DNA from: Schizochytrium sp. CCTCC M209059
Taxonomy: Eukaryota; Sar; Bigyra; Thraustochytrida; Thraustochytriidae
Length of the DNA: 64,000 bases
NCBI GenBank assembly: GCA_000818945.1
Contig: KN805411.1
Location: forward strand, 26,067-90,066
Direction: 5' to 3'
In this document: positions 21,901 through 33,200 of the stretch, piece by piece
Numbering within the stretch: the stretch's first letter is position 1
How the letters are laid out: each line of letters starts with the position of its first letter
Position numbers and translations under genes: made by a program
Notes under the pieces: model-generated
Told to the model about the DNA's origin: nothing
Databases searched by the model: none
The model's input: only the letters and a program-made list of their open reading frames with translations

Positions 21901-24900
21901 GCTCGTTGAGGCATGGGATGCAAACGTCAAGCTCCGTGGCGATGTGCTCATTGGTCGCACGATCCTGCCCGTCTTCCCTTTCATACTTGATCAGGGCCAG
22001 GTCGCAGACATTTGGTACCCAATCTCCAACAGCGCGGGTCGAAAGACCGGAGAAGTGCATCTTGGACTGCAGTTTAGACGCCTCGGAGAAGCAAAGCGAG
22101 ACTTGCCCTCGGAGAAACCTGAAAACACACTCAATATTGTCGTCTTGCGCGGACGGAATCTCTACAACGCGGGTGATGGACCTCTTGGCATGGGTGGTGC
22201 ACAGGACCCTCGCGTCATGTTTGAATTTGTCGGTCACGACTGCGTGGTGAGCACAGCCGTTGCGCGAGATCAGGGCACGGAACCTGTTTTTGAGGAACGT
22301 CTCCAGCTCAAGGGCTGCATGCCAAATGAACGAGGGAGTCGACCCCGCCTCCGCTGCACCGTTGTTGACGAGGATGTTGGTTCCGATGAATTCATCGGTT
22401 CCTTCGAGTTTGAGCTCACCAAGCAAATTATGGGCGGCGAGGGTGTGGATCCAAAACCATTCGAACAGTGGTTTCAGCTGACCGATCGCGCGGGAAATGA
22501 GGCACGAGGCGAGCTCCACCTTATTTTAAGACGCGGGCCTTTTCCTGGCGATAACGAAGAGACTGCTTCCGCAAGCACTGGAAGTGATCTTGCCAGCGGC
22601 AGACTCTACCTGAACCTCGAGTCGATCAGGAACCTTAGCGACGCTGCAGGAAAGGTGCCCAGACGACCCTTTGTACGAGCCATCAGCTCTTCGGCAAACG
22701 GGAAGCGCGTAGCCTTGGTTGACTCGGTGACCATCGGCCACGACAAGAAAGGCAACCAACCAGAGAGTGAAGGAAGTGGGGGCGATTTCATGTTTGCGTC
22801 TGGGGAGCATCTCGTCGTCCCTGTGAGCAAGACTGCGCAGTCAACGGTCTCACTTGGAGCGTACGAGCGAAAGTGGTCGATTCGTGGCAAGCGAGCAAGT
22901 CTCGTCGCCGAAGGATTCTTGCCCAAGCTTGCGCGTCTTACAGAATCCTTCTCGGGCAAGTCACAGCCTCTGAGCATTAAGCTCAAGCCTTCCTCGGCGG
23001 CGGAAGGCCCGATTTTGGGCATCCTCGAAGCGAAAGCGATCTTTGTACCTCGTGTCGCAGGCCAGCTGCGCGTTCATGTAGAGAGTGTGGCGAATGTGAG
23101 CTCGCACGAAATCCTTGGAGGCAAAAACGATCTGCGCGTCGACCTTTCCCTGCACAATGGCGATGCGAGCTTAACACCAGAACACACCACGACAAAGTCG
23201 AATGCTGGGGCATCAGCTACCTGGAACGAAGACATTTCCTTGCTCTACTCCAATGTGAACGAAACTCGCTTACCATCGCTTCTCGCACGTGTCGTGGATG
23301 TCGATTCGCTCACCTCGAACGATCTATGCGGCACCGTGGAAATCCCGCTGCTGGACGTCTTTCTGGAGGCGCTCGCAGGCGGAACCGACAACGTGGTCCG
23401 ACGTGAGGTGCAAGTGTACGCCATGGACAAGGGAACAGGCGAGCTTCGTCTAGGTCTCGAGTTCTTTCCTGACGCCGACATCTTTGAACGCAAGCGCGAG
23501 CAAGAGAGCAAACAAATGATGGAGCTCAAGCGCATGTGGAATATTCTCGACGCGAACGGTGATGCGCGATTGACCAAGGAGGAGCTTTGCAAAGGATTTG
23601 CCTCTGTTCCCGATTGCGCGAGCTTTCTTGGCGTTGATCCGGCAATCTTCTCCGCAGAGGCAATTTCAAACGGGGCTGCAGATCGCGCGGTGGGGGATCT
23701 TTTCGCCGAAATGAACACCAATGATGACGACATTGTTGACTTTGATGAGTTCCGACACTTTGTCGAGTTCAAGCCGGCCAGAGATCGTCAGCGCAAGCTT
23801 GAACTTGAAAAACGTAGACAGCAAGAGCACGAGGCGCACGAGGCGAATTTGCGACGACTGCGCGAACTCGAGCGGGAGCGCGCGCGTCTTGCCCAAGAAG
23901 AGCTTGCCCAGCGCCGCAAGGCCGAGGCCGAAGAGCGCGCTCGTGAACTTGAGGAAAAGCATCGAGAGCACGAGCGCGCCCGAAGACTTCGTGAAGAGAA
24001 GTTGGCGCTCGAGTCTCAAAAACGTGCTCAAGAGGAACTTGCTCGTCTCCAGGCCGAAGCCGAGAACCTGGCCAAGGAGGAACGCGAGCGAAAGGTCCGC
24101 GAGAAGAAACGCGCAGGACGCGTTCATCACCAGCGGCCCCAGGACGTCATGCTCTGGAGGTCCCGGGACGTTGCCGAATGGATTGCCGGTGATCTGGAGC
24201 TTCCCGCGTACACGGCTCGTTTTGTCGAGGCTGCTGTGGATGGGCCCTTACTTGTTGCACTGACAGAGGACGATCTTGGAGGGGCACAACTTGGTGTCCG
24301 CGATCCTCTGCACCGACGAAAGATTCTTCTTCGCGCAGCTCGACTCTATGAACTGCACCGTGAGCTCGTCACCGACACCAGGCCCGCGTCCCGGTCTCGA
24401 ACAAGTCGTCCAGGATCTTCATCAGGAACGAGGCCCGGGTCCGCATCGCATGCCCCATCGCGACTTGATGGCGAGCAAGTCCGTCAAAGACTCGAACGCG
24501 CAAGTCAAGAAGACGCCAAACTCCGTGCAAAACAAAAGCACGACAAATCGCGACGGCAGCAAATATGGCGCTTCGAATATGGAGAGAAGTCCGCACTCCT
24601 TTCTCCTGGAAACAATCTCGAAGCGCTGTCGCCCGCTGATCCATTCGACTGGTACGAAAAGGATGGATTCGGCGGGCCTCGTCGGAGCGATGGCATCGAT
24701 GCAAACAACTACAGCCGCAACAAAATTGGCGGCGGCAGCAATGACGACAGCGGCGGCGACGACGAAGAGTCTTTTCGTTTGGCAATGACTGAAGTCCGTG
24801 AACACCTCGTCAAGAAGACTGGTCTCGAGATCGCAAGCCTCGCGCCCTGCTCGAGTCCAGAACTCCGGCGACTGAGACTCAAGAACGGAGAACTCGTGGC

Positions 24901-26323
24901 TTCCACGAGTCCGACCGCGCGCGAAATTAAAGCGTTACCAGAAGATTACTGGTTTCAGGATCATGAACCCTGGTTCGCGCCGGAGCGCCCAGGCAGTCAT
25001 CCTCTGGCAACAATAGGATCTCCGTCGAGGCGGCAGGCACACCCACAGGCACATCGGAACAAAGACTTTCTGGGAGGACGCAACATCCGAAGAATCCCAG
25101 AAAATGCCACGGCAGCAGAGGTTATGCAAGTTCTTCGCGAGGGTATTCATGCATTGGGCTTGTCGCTTGCGGAGCGACGCGGCGCGGATACAAAGTTGTC
25201 TTTGTCATCGAATCTACGCGACCAGGAGGAGCAACGTCTGCGTGACGTGTTCGATGCCTTTTGTCGTCTGGAAAACAATGCAGCAGAACCTACGCGCAGG
25301 CTGTCTCGCCTCAAGTTTCAGGGTGCTGTCGCAACGGTTCTTGGGATCGAACTGTCCTGGACCCAATTTGATCGTGTATTTCGGCTCGTCTCGCCTCCGC
25401 GTGGCGACGGCACGGATGGGACAATCCAATTTGATGAGTTCCGTTCCGCCTTTGCAAAAGAGCTGTCCGATAACACCACGCAAGGTGAGCGCGACAGACA
25501 ACGTCGGCCTTCGGAAAGGAATTCGCAAGCTGCAAGCGCGCGTCGGCCCACCGATACGGTGCGTTCACTGCGGGCCCAGCTCTTTGCGATATGCGACACG
25601 CTCGTGAGAAACGAGATCACTTTGCAAAACCTGTTCCACGGCTTTGATCGTAATGGATCCGAGGAAATCTCCACGGCCGAGTTCGCGTCCATGATGCGAA
25701 CCCTTTCCCAGGGTTCATTTTCCAAGGGCGACATTTACAACCTGCTCGCTTGTATGGACGCTGACTTTGACCGCCGCATCAGCATGCAAGAATTTCTTGA
25801 CTTTTGGCTTGTCATCTTCACGCAGTGGCTTCAGAGTCTCTTGCAAAAGAGAGACGCGCACAGAGGAGAGCGTCGAAGCAACGGCAGAAGTGGTGGCAAG
25901 AATTTGCGGGCGGACGAGGTCGAACGCCTCATCGAACGAGTCAATCACACCATGGACCTAACGTTCGGACGCAAGGCGCGTCAAAATATGCACCGAGCAC
26001 GCTTGCCAGGACCACTGACTTCGCTTTTGCGGCACGTCGGGGCTGGCGATGAAGTCATTGATAAATCGATGGGCAAGTCCTGCTACGAAGACCCTTCTGT
26101 ATCTCCACGGGGACCGGGACTCGAGGCGGTGAGGGCAGCTCGCCGTCGTCAGCAGACTCAACGAAGAGACAAAAATGCTGGCAAAAATGAGGCGCAACGA
26201 GCCCGCATCTTGCTTGCTTCCGGTGAACAAGGACCGCATCGGGACCGCGCCAAGCCGCGCGCTGCGCCCTGCAAAGATTTCAATACACAAATATCTTTCG
26301 TCACGGATGGATACGAGCTCTGA
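14852..26323 (+). CDS. Giant tandem-C2 protein with EF-hands and SAM domain
   Basis: A single uninterrupted exon encoding 3,823 residues. About sixteen C2-type domains occupy residues 5-2880, starting near 7, 165, 396, 547, 725, 871, 1031, 1198, 1388, 1787, 1955, 2101, 2269, 2427, 2584 and 2739. Most carry the calcium-binding loop signature (G)KQDPYV; the sixth, eighth, fifteenth and sixteenth are degenerate. An acidic Asp/Glu run sits at about 342-370. After the C2 array come an EF-hand pair (about 2890-2970), a charged coiled coil (about 2980-3090), a SAM domain (about 3100-3170), a disordered stretch, and two more EF-hand regions (about 3460-3540 and 3580-3660; clear loops DRNGSEEISTAEF and DADFDRRISMQEF). 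C2 arrays bind membranes and calcium, as in ferlins, synaptotagmins and MCTPs. There is no transmembrane segment, so it is not a ferlin or MCTP. A calcium-dependent membrane scaffold is inferred. The start is the ATG at 14852; the frame is open upstream, but only through the minisatellite. Confidence 0.85.
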
Positions 26324-26706
26324 TTGGGCGGAGAAGATTACCGGGCACGCGTAGTACGTAGAGGCAGTTTGGGAAAGAGGAATAGAGAGAGAGAGAGAAA
26401 AGAGCATGTCAAAAAAATGAATATTGCACCACCCACCCTCACGAGTCAGGCTGATAGGCTGGTAAACGATCTCGCCATTGATAAAATTGTGAACTCGAAC
26501 TCGTTCCTGATGTACTTGGGTGTGCTTTGCAATAAAGAGCAGGCCTTCGCCAGCACGCGTTTCGGGAACTGCAAACCAACGAAGCTTGAGCGGGAACAGA
26601 CGAGAGGCTCCATGAAAAAAAAAAGAAGACTTCCCCATGCATGCATGCATGCATACCCGCAAAGAGGCCAAGGCGCCTTTCCCCTCGAAACAGAAAGAAA
26701 GGCAAC
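26324..26706. other. Convergent 3' spacer
   Basis: 383 bases between the stops of the tandem-C2 gene and DUS3. It includes an A-run followed by a CATG run (about 26615-26657). A GTAAGT donor-like sequence at the DUS3 stop leaves open that a last small exon of that gene lies here; no convincing one was seen. Confidence 0.5.
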
Positions 26707-28905
26707 TTACGAGCTTCCTGATGCGGCCGTAACGATGGGAGCATTGAGATCCCCGCGTTCCTCGACCGAGGCGCTGTATGAGTTGGACTTGTGCTTTGGC
26801 TCGAAGACGAAACCTTCGGGGGCCGGACCAAGGAAAAGCTCTGAGATTTTGATCCAGTCCTTGACGCTCGTGGAGCTAAGCAAGGTTTCCTTGTCATCAC
26901 GGCCAACGTAGCATGGGGGACGGTCGTTCATGTGCTGTGGGACATACATAGGGTCGAGGACGCCAACAGGGACGTATCTGCAGGTGAAGCTCAACCACTC
27001 GAGCAAAAATCGACGGGTCTTGTTGACACCCGTCAGGTCCGATCCCCAGTGCTCAAGACCATAGTCGACAAAGGACTTGACGTGTTCCATGCGCTCCGCG
27101 CCACTAATGTCCCAGTGCCGCTTCGCCTTGATCTCAGTGCTAATCCAGGGCTTGATGAGAGCGCCACGTCCAATCATGCATGTAGTGAGTCTGGCCTGCA
27201 ACGCATCAAGATCAGAAGCCACCGAGCCTGCGGCGTCGGCGTCCTTTTCGCCGTCCTGCGCGGAGGTCTCGGTTTCGGAAACGAGCGAATTTCCACCTGC
27301 GGAAAGCTTGCCCTGGTTGATGAGTAAATGGAGACGGCTCTTCGGGTCCTGAGCGTCCTCCAAGACCTCGTCAATGTGAGCGCGCCAATCGGTGACGCGG
27401 GACATGTGGTCTTCCCAGTCCGAGTAGCAGAGAATGTCACCGTTGCCAAAGACTGGGACCGGTTCGAGAGAGGTTTGTCCAACAAATCGATTTTTGCGAA
27501 AGAGGGCCTCCGTGGCAATTGGACGGGCCGCGACACTTTGAATATAGTCCCAGTCGGCAGTACTCGTGTAGCGAGCCTGGCGACTACGGCCGTGCACAGC
27601 AGTGTAGCAGATAGAAGACCCGTAAGGGAGAACATGGCGCCATCCCTGAATCTCTGAAGCAAGCGTTGTTGCGGTAAACTTTTGGCTCGACCACCCGGCT
27701 CGCATTTTCAGACCGATTGGCATTCGACCCTGCGTCGCACCAAGCATCTCCTCGGCAATGGAGCGCAGCTTGGTGACGCGAGTCATGAGTGCCGACCCAG
27801 CACCCATGTCGGTGACAAGATCAATGGGGCAGCCAAGGTTGACGTCGATAAAGTCAATGGTGGTTTCGCGATCGAGAAGCGTGGCCGCTTCGCGCATGAG
27901 CTTGGGCGCGGAACCGGCAATCTGAACGCCGAAAAAGTCTTCGCATTTGTGGCGACGCAAGAGCGCCCATTCGGACCCAGATCCAGACACGATGTCCTTT
28001 GCGAGCGCCATTTCGCCGCACGTAATGTCAGCGCCAAGATCTTTGACAACGCGACGAAAGGGGAGATTGCCCACCGTGGTGAGAGGCGCAATGTAGATTT
28101 TGTTTGCAAAGTCGGCTGCGGTCCTGCGCTTGCGCGGTTCCGCGTCTGCCGGCCCGCCAGATTTGGAGAAATCGTACTTTTTCTTGCGCACCTGATGCAC
28201 AAGATCGGGCCGAAGGTAGTTGCATTCATCGATGTCACTAAAGCCGGAGTCGCGTCCGCGCCCCGCGGCGCTGGCGGCCGCCTTTTCAGCCTCGGCCTTC
28301 TCCTCTTCGCTACGCATGTCTACATTGCGAGCAACCTGAACGCTGGTACCGTCGTCACATTGCTTGGTTTCGATCCTGGTATGCTCTTCGCCAAAGAGAC
28401 ACCGGATACCGCTCTTGCAGAATTTGTGCTTGGCAAAGCTTGGGCATGGCATACCCTTGCGAAGCGGCTTGTCTTCGACGTACTTGACGGTGTCGTGCGA
28501 GTACTGACATTTCCCTTTTTTCTCTTGGAACGGGCAGACCTCGTCGCGGGCAGCGAAGCCACAAAGATTGTCCCAGGCGGGCCTGGCCATGTGGCCTCGT
28601 CGGCGCTTGTCCTCGATCTTTTGTTTCTTGTAATTCGCAGTTCTCCTTTGCGCAGAGTTCATGGGCCGCTTTCTCCCGTCCTTGTTGGCTTCGGCATTGT
28701 CATGATTGTCTTCGTTGCGCCCCTTGCTCTCCTGCGCGTCCTCCTCCGCTTTGTTGACGGCAGGCGCGGCGTCCTCCTTCTTGGGTCCGCCGGGGCCCCA
28801 CGACCTGTAAAAGCCTTTCTTTACCTTGGCAAAGCCTTTGACGCGATCCTTCGCCTCGAGCTTCGCCTCGATGCTGTCCCAAAAGCCTCCCTGTTGCTCC
28901 GACAT
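26707..28905 (-). CDS. DUS3: tRNA-dihydrouridine(47) synthase, DUS3 family
   Basis: A 732-residue protein matching DUS3/DUS3L, a flavoenzyme that reduces uridine 47 in the variable loop of cytosolic tRNAs using NAD(P)H. The N-terminus is charged and disordered. Two CCCH zinc-finger-like segments follow (about residues 95-125 and 140-165), as in other eukaryotic DUS3 proteins. The Dus TIM barrel starts near 280 (YIAPLTTVGNLPFRRV). The N-x-GCP motif (DVNLGCP) carries the catalytic Cys at 359. Further flavin/tRNA-binding segments (LKMRAGW, TAVHGRSRQ, VPVFGNGDI) follow, and the helical C-terminal domain ends in PKHKSNSYS like its homologues. The stop TAA overlaps a canonical GTAAGT, so a 3' exon replacing the last few residues is possible. 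Divergent from the BEACH gene. Confidence 0.93.
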   Translation of the reverse strand: MSEQQGGFWDSIEAKLEAKDRVKGFAKVKKGFYRSWGPGGPKKEDAAPAVNKAEEDAQESKGRNEDNHDNAEANKDGRKRPMNSAQRRTANYKKQKIEDKRRRGHMARPAWDNLCGFAARDEVCPFQEKKGKCQYSHDTVKYVEDKPLRKGMPCPSFAKHKFCKSGIRCLFGEEHTRIETKQCDDGTSVQVARNVDMRSEEEKAEAEKAAASAAGRGRDSGFSDIDECNYLRPDLVHQVRKKKYDFSKSGGPADAEPRKRRTAADFANKIYIAPLTTVGNLPFRRVVKDLGADITCGEMALAKDIVSGSGSEWALLRRHKCEDFFGVQIAGSAPKLMREAATLLDRETTIDFIDVNLGCPIDLVTDMGAGSALMTRVTKLRSIAEEMLGATQGRMPIGLKMRAGWSSQKFTATTLASEIQGWRHVLPYGSSICYTAVHGRSRQARYTSTADWDYIQSVAARPIATEALFRKNRFVGQTSLEPVPVFGNGDILCYSDWEDHMSRVTDWRAHIDEVLEDAQDPKSRLHLLINQGKLSAGGNSLVSETETSAQDGEKDADAAGSVASDLDALQARLTTCMIGRGALIKPWISTEIKAKRHWDISGAERMEHVKSFVDYGLEHWGSDLTGVNKTRRFLLEWLSFTCRYVPVGVLDPMYVPQHMNDRPPCYVGRDDKETLLSSTSVKDWIKISELFLGPAPEGFVFEPKHKSNSYSASVEERGDLNAPIVTAASGSS

Positions 28906-29126
28906 CTTGCGCTCCTCGCACCGCGTCTCGCTTTCTTTCCCAGACTGCGCGCGACTCGAGAGCTACATCTCGCCATCCATTGACTCTCCAGAATCCTGTC
29001 CGCGAGATGTCTTGCCTTGAGCAAGAATTTTAGCGATTTTACAGGATTTTCTCGCTTACGGCGCGGTTGCGAGCTGTAGTGACTGGCTGGGCCAGACTTG
29101 CAGGTGGGATCAACGGCCTCTAGCTT

Positions 29127-29157
29127 GACAGACAGACAGACAGACAGACAGACAGTG
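29127..29157. repeat. ACAG microsatellite
   Basis: About seven ACAG units, roughly 220 bases upstream of the DUS3 start. Confidence 0.85.
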
Positions 29158-29870
29158 AAAGCTGGGTTTGATGATCACACTGGCTGGCAGCAAGATTGCT
29201 TGTTTGGTTCGTAGTCCGTCGGTAGCAGAGCAGCAGCCCAGCCATCTTGTTGTGCCCAGCAAAACTGTCGCTGTTGACCTGGGTTCGTGTGTAGTACAAG
29301 TACTTTCAAGTCGGTGCTCTTCAGAGTCAATCAAAGTGATCATGATGGTCTCGATGAAGCGCCCAGGCACCGGCCTGGTCACTCTTTTTTAGATTGTATG
29401 ACCTCAATCTCTCACTCAAGCTGCCGTCCTTAGCTCGAGCACTGACCACCAGAAACGAACTGCATCCCCGGTCAGTCCCGCTTCCCCAGCCCTCCAGCCA
29501 GCCGGCCACGGACAGCGATGAATGAGGACCAGGTGCAGAATAGATTGACCGGATCGACCGATCAATTGATCGATTGGAATCGATCACCCCTCTGCTCCTT
29601 CCTTCAGCCTGAGGTTGTTGGGCCAGCCAGCGCAGAAAGCAGAACAAGCAGAGGCGAACGCAGAGCAGAGCAGAGCAAGGTCGCCTCCTCGTAGTAGTGG
29701 TACTATTGGACAGGCAGGCAGACACACAAGACAGACAAGCAGACAGATACGTACTAAGCAGACAGACACACAAGACAGCCAGACAGACCCCGAAGGCGCC
29801 TCGCGTCCCGCCGCCGCCTCGCGTTGCCTCGCGTTGCCTCGCGGGCTCTGAGGGCCCGAGGCGTCGGCGC

Positions 29871-30034
29871 GAGCAGAGCAGAGCAGAGCAGAGCAGAGCA
29901 GAGCAGAGCAGAGCAGAGCAGAGCAGAGCAGAGCAGAGCAGAGCAGAGCAGAGCAGAGCAGAGCAGAGCAGAGCAGAGCAGAGCAGAGCAGAGCAGAGCA
30001 GAGCAGAGCAGAGCAGAGCAGAGCAGAGCAGAGC
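29871..30034. repeat. GAGCA pentanucleotide array, 32 perfect units
   Basis: Thirty-two exact GAGCA units (29871-30030) plus a partial unit. Because five is not a multiple of three and the unit creates no stop on either strand, it is open in several frames at once and generates long spurious ORFs. It probably lies in the promoter or 5' UTR of the BEACH gene, about 230 bases before its ATG. Confidence 0.95.
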
Positions 30035-30162
30035 CAAGTTGAGCCGGCCGCCGAGACGGCAACCGTCTCTCCGCTCGCTCCCAGGTCCAGGCCGCGCGGG
30101 GCGCCAGCGAGCGAGAGCGAGGGGGAGAGAAAGGGAGCGGCGGGAGGGAGGGAGGGAGGGCC

Positions 30163-30247
30163 GGGCACAAGGGCACAAGGGCACAAGGGCGGCACGCAGA
30201 CGGCGAGTCGAGCAAGAGAGGCAAGGCAAGGCAAGGCAAGGCAAGGC
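30163..30247. repeat. GGGCACAA and GGCAA short arrays
   Basis: Three GGGCACAA units (about 30163-30190) and about five GGCAA units (about 30215-30247), directly upstream of the BEACH start codon. Confidence 0.8.
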
Positions 30248-30266
30248 GGAGACAGGCCCGGCGTGC

Positions 30267-33200
30267 ATGGATGCCCGCGGAGGCATGGCGGGCAAGGGCA
30301 AGCAACGCCGGCCGGCGCTCAGGCTGACGGTGAACGCGACCTCCTCCTCCTCATCATCATCATCGTCGCCGTCGCCGTCGTCGTCGTCACCCCCCGGATC
30401 CGCCCCGGCCTCGGCCGTGCCCGAGGTCGATGAGGTCGTGCGGAGGATCTTTAGCTCCGAGAAGCGCCAGCACCGCACCATCCGGAGACCCGCCGACCTG
30501 CGCGCCATGCTCGAAGACGTCGAAACGTTCCTGAGAAGATCGCCAAAATGGCAAATCGATATCCTGCGCGCCACGAACCGCGCCTTGCGCTCGCGATTTG
30601 ATGTTGCGCGCTTCGTCCTCATCGACAGCGCCCCGGACGACATAGAAATCCTCACGCCAGACGACGACAATGAATCCGCTGCCCTCGCCTCGTACGACGT
30701 CGGCGCGACGCAAGCGCAGCGCGGTCACAATGTTCTCTTTGCGGCCCTTTTACGCATGCACGACGGCCTCCTGCACAAATGGAAAAAAGAATCGGCCAAA
30801 CGTGCAGCAGCAATGGGAACAGCAGATGATACCGCGCACGATGCTACACAAGACGCTGCTAAGGCAGCCCCTCGTCACCAGGATAAATTCCTGGATCTGC
30901 ATAGCGAGGCAGCAGACGCTGCGCTCGAGCTCCTGAGCAAGCTCATATCGGCCGGCACCACCGCGCAAAACGTACGCGAGCTCTTGCAACGCAGCGCCCA
31001 TGCCCTTGTCAAGCGCGACAGCAAGGCACAGTTACGTTTTCTGCACACCATGGACCTTGCCATCCGCATGTCCGAAGCCGACCAGCGCTCCTCCTTCAGA
31101 ACCGACGCCGTTGATCTTGGTATCGATGCCGACATTGCTGTAGCCCTCGCGCTTCGCCCTAACGACCGCAAACCGTACGCGCTCCAGGTCTTTGAGGAAG
31201 GGTTTTCCAATGGCGGTCAGCTCTCCCCCGCGCTCGGGCTCTTGGACGCGCCGCGAACCGTGTCACGCGCGCCAAGTCCAGACTACGCATTCTTTAATTT
31301 TGGAGGACCGGGCGCGGGCATCCAGATGAACACGCTCGACGCCTGGCCCTTCTCGCGCGAGTACTGCGTGTGGATGTGGATCCGAATCGAGGAAGAATGT
31401 GGACGATGCAACTTGCTGAAACTCCGAAACGCCAAGGGACACGGAATCACCATCGAGCTTGGCGGCGACGACATCATCGGCTACTCAATCACCTGCGTCA
31501 GCAATGATGAGCGCACCTCAGGGAGCGTGCGCGTGGGCATCCCGCCAGATCGTCTCTCGTCTCGGACATGGCACCAGGTCACGATTCATCACTACTCGCG
31601 CTTGCTGGGCTCCAGCGTGCTGCGAGTCTTTGTCGACAATGTTGAGATCAAGCAGACCAACGGCTACAACTTTTCCCTTCCTTTTCCCGCCCGCGTCAAG
31701 GGCCCACTCCGCGACGCCGTCGCCTTTGAAAACTTTGACGGCCAGACGGGACCTTTGTACATTTTTCGCGAGGGGCTTACGCTCACCGCAGCGTCAGCGC
31801 TCATGAAAATGCATCTCAATCGGGCCAAGGTCGGCTACAGCACGGCGGTCTCTGTCGTCGCTGGATCCGGACTTATCGCGAGTGCGCTGGACCGTGGCCT
31901 GGAAACAAAGGTATACCTTGCATTTGACCCCATCTTTGTGGTTAGAGATCTTTGTCTCGAGGTGTATGGCGGCCGTCACGGCTCCCTTGCGTACAATTCG
32001 GCCGTTTGGAACGCCGACAACATCCGCAATCTCATTGGCACCGTTGGCGGCGTCCCTATTCTTCTTCCCTTTTTGTGGAAAAAGCTCGCGGCCGAGGATG
32101 TCGACGACAGTGGTGACCTGACCGAAGACGAAGATGCTGAAAACGAAATGGCCGCGGATGGCCCGCCGTCGCAGGCCGCGCCGGAACAGTCCGCGGAAAA
32201 TGATTCTTCTTCTGCTACAGAGGACGACGAAAAGTCCAAAGCGAGAACGAATGATGGCAAGCTCACGATTGACACGGGGCATTGCGCGCAGGCTGAAGAG
32301 TACGACGCAGACAGTAGTAATGAAAGGGATAGCTCTGCAGAACACGCCGAGAGCAGCGATGCGCCCTCGAGCACGGATTTACTGCCCGCTGGATGTTGCA
32401 TCGTCCAAATCATTGGTCTTCTCGCGCGGACAATACGAAATCACGTCAACAATCAAATCGTCTTTCTCGAGCTGCAAGGCCCAGGTCTGATCGCATCTGC
32501 GCTGGAGCGGCTTCCTCGTCGAATCATTGCCAGTGCAGTAAGCCATCGTCTCCTCGTTGATACCTGCGGCGATGAAGATGACTGTCGTGGTATTGATTCT
32601 GGTGCTCAAACCAATGGCGAACCGCACGTGGATGACATTGTGCCTGACGAGGTTTCTGGCGCCCCGCTTTTTGTCATGATGCACGCACTCCTGCGCGCGT
32701 CCACAGGCTTCCCCTCGGTTGTCTTTGAGGAGTCTGTTCCAGTGGAAAGTAGTCTGCACGGAACGACAGTCAGCCTCTCCGACGCCGTCGATCTGCGGCA
32801 ACGAGAAACCGGCCAGAGTCCCGCGGCAGGCCAGCAGCAAAGTCCAGCACCTGGAGCTTCCACGGCAAAGTTCAGGTACAATGAGCTTGAGCGAGCTCTT
32901 GATCTGTCCTTGGTGTTCAACCTGAATATCATTGCGCGTTGCTCGTGCGCAGACGGCTCGCGGTCGTGGACGCAGATACAATGGTTTGACGAGGCTCACG
33001 CCCGCGTCGCCAAGGCACCTCGACTCTTCAAACAGGTTCTTGGACTTCAGCAGTGGGTTGACAACCTCCGCACCGTCTACGAGGATGTTTTTCTTGCCAA
33101 TGCAATCGACGTAAGCCTGTCAACCACCAAGGACCTGCTCGACTTTATGGGCGCCCAATGGGTTCGGGTCGCCGCAGCCATGCTCTGCGAAGAGGTCACC

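Larger units (their letters stand above)
28906..30266. other. Divergent promoter region between DUS3 and the BEACH gene
   Basis: About 1.36 kb head-to-head spacer. It holds an ACAG tetramer array (about 29127-29157), a 14-bp palindrome CGATCAATTGATCG (29559-29572), a GACA-type array (about 29710-29790), the large GAGCA array and two smaller G-rich arrays. The frame of the BEACH gene stays open back to about 29697, but only because the repeats contain no stops. Confidence 0.6.

Noticed and set aside
27682..28983. 433-codon open frame on the plus strand across DUS3
   Set aside because: Antisense to the clear DUS3 gene and no domain in the translation; a by-product of GC-rich codon use.
29697..30266. 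N-terminal extension of the BEACH protein
   Set aside because: No ATG at the upstream end, and the sequence is repeat-derived; the ATG at 30267 is preferred.
29327..30670. Long minus-strand open frame through the GAGCA array
   Set aside because: Open only because the pentamer has no stops on this strand; translation is repetitive (Leu-Cys-Ser-Ala-Leu).
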